A program made the position numbers and the translations under genes. This document shows positions 58,676-64,000 of a stretch of 64,000 nucleotides of DNA, in pieces. Source of the stretch: Burkholderiales bacterium. GTDB taxonomy: Bacteria; Pseudomonadota; Gammaproteobacteria; Burkholderiales; Eutrophovitaceae. Each line of letters begins with the position of its first letter. Positions within the stretch are counted from its first letter, which is position 1. The notes beneath the pieces are model-generated. The model did not search any database. It was not told the origin of the DNA and saw only the letters and a program-made list of their open reading frames with translations. Location of the stretch: NCBI GenBank assembly GCA_035560005.1, contig DATMAN010000054.1, forward strand, positions 1 through 64,000. The letters are read 5' to 3'.

Positions 58676-59101
58676 TCACTGGTCACCGATCTTCCCCCGG
58701 AGGCGCTTTGCGGCCGAGCGCCGCCGCTTTTGCTCCAGGCGTTTCTCGCGCGAAGCGGGTGTGGGCGCGGTCGCAATCCGCGGCTTCGGCCGCCTCGCTG
58801 CCTGTTCCAGGAGCGCGTGAAGGCGCTCGAGCGCATCCTGCCGGTTGCGTGCCTGCGAACGGAAACGCTGTGCCTGGATCACCAGGACGCCCTGCGCGTT
58901 GATGCGCCTGCCGGCGATCCGCCGCAGCCTCTCCTTCAGGTGCTGAGGGATCGAGCGCGCATGCACGACGTCCACCCGCAGCTCGACCGCGGTGGCCACC
59001 TTGTTGACGTTCTGTCCCCCGGGTCCGGAAGCGCGGACGAACTGCCATTGCAGGTCGCCCTCGTCGAGGAGAAAGCGGTCTGGCTTCTTCAAGGGCCTCA
59101 C
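58676..59101 (-). CDS. arfB: Peptidyl-tRNA hydrolase ArfB (YaeJ)
   Basis: 141 residues from a GTG at 59101. The catalytic GGQ loop is in FVRASGPGGQNVNKVATAVEL. The C-terminal tail is long and basic (EKRLEQKRRRSAAKRLRGK) and would enter the empty mRNA channel of stalled ribosomes. The short size without RF codon-recognition domains separates it from PrfA/PrfB. The longer upstream frame runs antisense through the NUDIX gene start and is not coding. Confidence 0.93.
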   Translation of the reverse strand: MRPLKKPDRFLLDEGDLQWQFVRASGPGGQNVNKVATAVELRVDVVHARSIPQHLKERLRRIAGRRINAQGVLVIQAQRFRSQARNRQDALERLHALLEQAARRPKPRIATAPTPASREKRLEQKRRRSAAKRLRGKIGDQ

Positions 59102-59278
59102 TCTCGCCGCTGCAGCTCGAACTTTAGCGCAAACCCTTCGTAGCGGGCCGAGCCGCGCAGCACCGTACCGGCCGCAATCAGCTCGGCGCGGGCAAAGAAT
59201 TCGACTCCGCGTCGCCGCCCGCAGCGTGCCGTGCGCGCGGATCCGCGGGTCGTATAATCGGGCGCCGGAAAGCCGTCC

Positions 59279-59935
59279 ATGAACTTCTGCAGCAACTGTG
59301 GCGCGCCAGTCGTGCAGCGCATCCCCCCCGGAGACACTCTGCCGCGTTTTGTCTGCGAGCGCTGCGGCGCGATTCACTATCAGAACCCGAAAATGGTGGT
59401 CGGTTGCATCCCGGAGTGGGAGGACCGCATCCTGCTGTGCCGGCGCGCGATCGAACCCCGCTACGGGTTGTGGACGGTGCCCGCCGGATTCATGGAGAAC
59501 GGAGAGACGACCGCGCAGGGCGCACAGCGCGAGACGCTGGAAGAGGCCAACGCGCGCGTGGACATCGTGGGGCTCTATGCGCTCTACAACATCCCCCACA
59601 TCAACCAGGTCTACATCCTGTTCCGCGCCCGTCTGGCGGACCTGAATTTCAGTCCGGGCGCGGAAACGCTCGACGTACGCCTGTTCCGGGAACAAGAACT
59701 CCCGTGGAACGAGATCGCCTTCGCCAGCGTGCGCAACACGCTGACCCATTACTTCGCGGATCGGCGGCGCGGCGAATTCCGCTTCCACATGGGAACGATC
59801 GAGCCGATGAAGGCGGTCCGCGGCCCTCTTGCCCCCGCCCTCTGGCCTGGCGGCACGCAGGCAGACGACCCCCAGGAGGCCCCGGCCGCCGGTGACAGTG
59901 CTGGCTCCGCGCGCGGAGCGGAAGGTGGGCGGTGA
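59279..59935 (+). CDS. NUDIX hydrolase with N-terminal zinc ribbon
   Basis: 218 residues. FCSNCG and VCERCG give a four-Cys zinc ribbon. The Nudix box is AGFMENGETTAQGAQRETLE followed by EA. YQNPKMVVGCIPEW and the core fold resemble the NudC-like/YfcD-type short proteins that hydrolyse NAD(H), ADP-ribose or similar. The N-terminal domain of full NudC is missing. The C-terminal 40 residues are Gly/Ala/Pro-rich and probably disordered. Confidence 0.9.
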   Translation: MNFCSNCGAPVVQRIPPGDTLPRFVCERCGAIHYQNPKMVVGCIPEWEDRILLCRRAIEPRYGLWTVPAGFMENGETTAQGAQRETLEEANARVDIVGLYALYNIPHINQVYILFRARLADLNFSPGAETLDVRLFREQELPWNEIAFASVRNTLTHYFADRRRGEFRFHMGTIEPMKAVRGPLAPALWPGGTQADDPQEAPAAGDSAGSARGAEGGR

Positions 59936-60003
59936 CGTTGCCTCCGCTCACCGCAGTCTGCGCTTCACCGGAGCGCCGTAGGTCGAAAGATCCGCGTGCG
60001 CCG

Positions 60004-61470
60004 TCAGAGGTTGTAGCCCTTCTCGTTGTGCAGCACGTGGTCGAGCCCCTCGGTCTCCTCGTCCGGCTGCACACGCAGTCCCGTGATCGCATCGCTCACC
60101 TTGAGCAGGATCCAGGTGACCACTCCGGACCACGCGGCGGTCGCCGCCACGCCGATGAGCTGCACCAGCACCTGAGTGCCCATCGCCACGTTCTCCGGGT
60201 AACCCACGCCGCCGAGGGCGGAGGCCGCGAACACGCCGGTCAGAAGGGTGCCCAGAAGCCCGCCCACGCCGTGCACCGGGAACACGTCCAGGGAATCGTC
60301 CACCCCCAGCGAACGCTTCATGAAGTTGGTCGCGAAGAAGCAAGCCACGCCCGCGGCGGCTCCGATCGCGAGCGCGCCGAGCGGTCCGACGAAACCCGAC
60401 GCAGGGGTGATCGTGCCGAGCCCCGCGACCATCCCGGTCACGATGCCGAGCACCGAGGGTTTGCCGTAGCGCGCCCACTCGCAGAACATCCACGCGAGCG
60501 ACCCGGTGGCCGCGCCGATATGCGTGACCAGCATCGCCATGCCGGCGGCGCCGTCGGCCGCGAGCGCACTACCGGCGTTGAACCCGAACCACCCCACCCA
60601 CAGCATGCACGCGCCGGTGACGGACATGGTCAGGTTGTGCGGCGGCATGGGGGTTTCCGGAAAGCCCTTGCGCCTTCCAAGCACCAGCGCGCACACCAGC
60701 GCGGCCACGCCCGCGTTCAGGTGAACGACCGTGCCGCCCGCGAAGTCCATGACGCCCATCTGCTGCAGCCAGCCGCCGCCCCACACCCAGTGCGCGACCG
60801 GGACGTAGACGAGCAGCAGCCACAGCAGGCTGAACAGCAGCATCCCGGAGAATTTCACGCGCTCCGCATAGGCGCCAATCACCAGCGCAGGGGTGATGAT
60901 GGCGAACGTGAGCTGGAACATCGCGAACACGGTCTCCGGAATGCTGCCCTTGACCGTCTTGACTTCCACGCCGGCCAGGAAGGACTTGGCGAAACCGCCG
61001 TACCACGCGTTGGCGGCACCCCCATCCCCGAAGGCCATGCTGTAGGCCACCGCAACCCAGGCGATCGACACCACGCAGGCGATCGAGAAACACTGCATGA
61101 GCACCGAGAGCACGTTGCTCGAGCGCACCAGCCCGGCGTAGAACAGCGCCAGGCCCGGCAGCGTCATGAAGAGGACCAGCACCGATGAGGTGAGCATCCA
61201 GGCGGTATTGGCCGCATCGATTTCGGCGGGCTCGGCCGCCCCTGCGAGCGGCGAGTGAAACGCGAGCGGCAACAGCAGAAGAAGGGCTAGAAGCGGAAAA
61301 GTGCAGCGACACCTCTTGACAGCGGAAAGGCACTGAAGCAAAGCGTCGCTGCGCTTGTTCTCGCGCGCGGCGCCGACTTTCACGCAGGCGGATTGCGCGC
61401 GCATTGCCGGAGCCGTGATCGCGCCCAGCGGGATGAACAATACCTCCGACGGCGTCTTGAGCTTTTTCAT
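60004..61470 (-). CDS. amtB: Ammonium transporter AmtB with an extra N-terminal Amt-like segment
   Basis: 488 residues from the ATG at 61470 with GGGAGGAATC upstream. The main body (from about residue 60) has a signal-like helix, then NTAWMLTSSVLVLFMTLPGL, GGTVVHLNAGVAALV with the first pore His, and FPVHGVGGLLG with the second. It conducts ammonium and is controlled by PII. The first 45 residues are odd: SEVLFIPLGAITAPAMRAQS followed by VGAARENKRSDAL resembles, in degraded form, the first helix of a second Amt type. This could be the scar of a deleted tandem paralogue. The start may alternatively be later, before the CRCTFPLLALLLLLP helix, but the strong ribosome site favours 61470. Confidence 0.93.
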   Translation of the reverse strand: MKKLKTPSEVLFIPLGAITAPAMRAQSACVKVGAARENKRSDALLQCLSAVKRCRCTFPLLALLLLLPLAFHSPLAGAAEPAEIDAANTAWMLTSSVLVLFMTLPGLALFYAGLVRSSNVLSVLMQCFSIACVVSIAWVAVAYSMAFGDGGAANAWYGGFAKSFLAGVEVKTVKGSIPETVFAMFQLTFAIITPALVIGAYAERVKFSGMLLFSLLWLLLVYVPVAHWVWGGGWLQQMGVMDFAGGTVVHLNAGVAALVCALVLGRRKGFPETPMPPHNLTMSVTGACMLWVGWFGFNAGSALAADGAAGMAMLVTHIGAATGSLAWMFCEWARYGKPSVLGIVTGMVAGLGTITPASGFVGPLGALAIGAAAGVACFFATNFMKRSLGVDDSLDVFPVHGVGGLLGTLLTGVFAASALGGVGYPENVAMGTQVLVQLIGVAATAAWSGVVTWILLKVSDAITGLRVQPDEETEGLDHVLHNEKGYNL

Positions 61471-61516
61471 GATTCCTCCCAGCGATCTTTTTTGAGCGTC
61501 CAAATCCAACGGCGCA

Positions 61517-61533
61517 AAGCAATTGCCGTTCCG
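61517..61533 (-). promoter_or_regulatory. Candidate sigma-54 promoter of amtB
   Basis: Minus-strand CGGAACGGCAATTGCTT: GG and GC are exactly 10 bases apart (-24/-12), matching TGGCACG-N4-TTGCW at most positions. The transcript would begin near 61505, about 35 bases before the ATG. Nitrogen-regulated amtB genes are commonly sigma-54/NtrC dependent. Confidence 0.65.
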
Positions 61534-61537
61534 AAAT

Positions 61538-61560
61538 GTCATATACTTGTTTTATATGAC
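61538..61560. promoter_or_regulatory. 23-bp palindrome between amtB and gspE
   Basis: GTCATATA (61538-61545) and TATATGAC (61553-61560) form a perfect inverted repeat with a 7-base spacer. It is AT-rich in a GC-rich genome and lies directly upstream of the sigma-54 element. A dimeric regulator is the natural reader. It does not look like an NtrC site. Confidence 0.6.
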
Positions 61561-61679
61561 GTTTTGCTTTCTGCCAGACACTCGCGCGCTCTATTGTGAG
61601 GCATGCGCTCGAAACCGCGCACTGCTTTCGTGCGTCGACTCCGCCCCTGTTCCGGCGCGATGGGAACGGTTCGCGAGCC

Positions 61680-61708
61680 TTGGACCCAGCGGCAGCGCGC
61701 GCTATAGT
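61680..61708 (+). promoter_or_regulatory. Candidate sigma-70 promoter of the GspE/PilB-type gene
   Basis: TTGGAC (61680-61685), a 17-base spacer, then TATAGT (61703-61708). The -10 matches five of six positions and the -35 three. The message would start near 61715, about 40 bases before the ATG at 61756. Confidence 0.4.
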
Positions 61709-61755
61709 GCGGCCAGCGCAAGTCTGCGTCTGCGGCGGGCCGCCGCCATCCTCCG

Positions 61756-63603
<1,848 letters not shown>

Positions 63604-63680
63604 GGTGCTCGAGTGCCGCGCACCCAGTCGTCCGCTCTCGCCCAGACGCCGAATCACCCGGTTTACGCCTCCCTCACAAG

Positions 63681-64000
63681 ATGAAAAGCACGCTACGCCC
63701 CGGGCTCACGTACCGACACCAGTTCAAGATCCCGGAAAGCAAGACCGTCCCGCACCTGTATCCGGAATCGGACATGTTCAGGCAAATGCCGCCGGTGCTC
63801 GCCACAGGCTTCCTGGTCGGCTTGCTGGAATGGGCCTGCATCGAGCTGCTGCGACCGCATCTGGACTGGCCGGCCGAGCAGACGCTCGGCACCCACGTGA
63901 ATTTCTCTCACCTGGCTCCCACGCCCCCGGGCCTGACAGTCACCGTGGACGTCAGGCTGGAAGAAGTCGACGGCCGCCGGCTCGTCTTTTCCCTCGTGGC
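63681..64000 (+). CDS. Thioesterase-like protein (FlK type), C-terminus off the right edge
   Basis: 106 codons are present from the ATG at 63681 and the frame is open at the end. It reads MKSTLRPGLTYRHQFKIPES, then HLYPESDMFRQMPPVLATGF, EWACIELLRPHL and GTHVNFSHLAPTPPGLTVTV. This is a hot-dog thioesterase of the fluoroacetyl-CoA thioesterase-like group. The real substrate is probably another short acyl-CoA. It starts 77 bases after the ATPase gene. Confidence 0.85.
   Translation, partial: MKSTLRPGLTYRHQFKIPESKTVPHLYPESDMFRQMPPVLATGFLVGLLEWACIELLRPHLDWPAEQTLGTHVNFSHLAPTPPGLTVTVDVRLEEVDGRRLVFSLV

Overview
The window is 64 kb of high-GC DNA that reads as a betaproteobacterial chromosome (Burkholderiales/Rhodocyclales-like). 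The evidence is a complete System I cytochrome c maturation operon, a glutamine-dependent NAD synthetase next to a PII gene, a GspE/PilB-type ATPase, MutS, FtsK-LolA-RarA-SerS in a row, and catabolic families (gentisate dioxygenase, BKACE, DUF1537 kinase, PaaA-like diiron protein) common in that class. No rRNA gene is present, so the assignment is an inference from gene content.

Layout. (1) 1-7.3 kb, minus strand: a type I secretion unit made of a frameshifted HlyB-like ABC exporter, a small exported protein and a giant RTX protein that runs off the left edge. (2) 7.3-10.2 kb: an accessory patch of broken mobile and defence genes (IS256-type transposase remnant, truncated wHTH gene, helicase C-terminal remnant), an intact antitoxin/PIN-toxin pair, an unknown 105-aa gene, and a 64-bp direct repeat that duplicates the 5' end of that gene. 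(3) 10.3-35 kb: housekeeping genes: mutS; mltB-ccmI-H-G-F-E-D-C-B-A (minus strand, tightly overlapped); topoisomerase IB; tRNA-Ser(CGA); mltF; serS-rarA-lolA-ftsK; trxB; an Smr protein; glnB; nadE. (4) 35-45 kb: mixed single genes (FemAB-like, RraA-like, metallopeptidase-like, DUF2726, aldo/keto reductase, GDCCVxC protein, TAXI binding protein, PNPOx-like, persulfide dioxygenase-rhodanese fusion, cupin, a protein with a duplicated Cys/Trp module, a Tat-exported protein). (5) 45.5-57.5 kb: a long minus-strand catabolic array with a divergent MarR gene at its head. (6) 57.5-64 kb: corA, arfB, a NUDIX hydrolase, amtB with a sigma-54-type promoter, a GspE/PilB ATPase and a partial thioesterase.

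How the genes fit together. The 45.5-57 kb array holds the three enzymes of glutathione-dependent gentisate degradation: gentisate 1,2-dioxygenase, a zeta-class GST-type maleylpyruvate isomerase and a fumarylpyruvate hydrolase. They are interleaved with a PaaA-like ferritin-fold diiron protein, a 2Fe-2S/FAD/NAD(P)H reductase, an SDR dehydrogenase, a BKACE protein, a PdxA2-type dehydrogenase with a DUF1537 kinase, an NDP-forming acyl-CoA synthetase alpha chain and a glycine-betaine-type binding protein. I infer an upper pathway in which a stand-alone diiron oxygenase with its own reductase makes gentisate or a close relative. This is my best candidate for an undescribed system. Second candidates are the RTX protein with a DUF6973-like N-terminal domain and the exported protein with a duplicated Cys/Trp/His module.

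Degenerate copies of a short intergenic repeat (CCACGGA ... GGCACGAAGA...GAAGAAAA) recur through the non-coding gaps.
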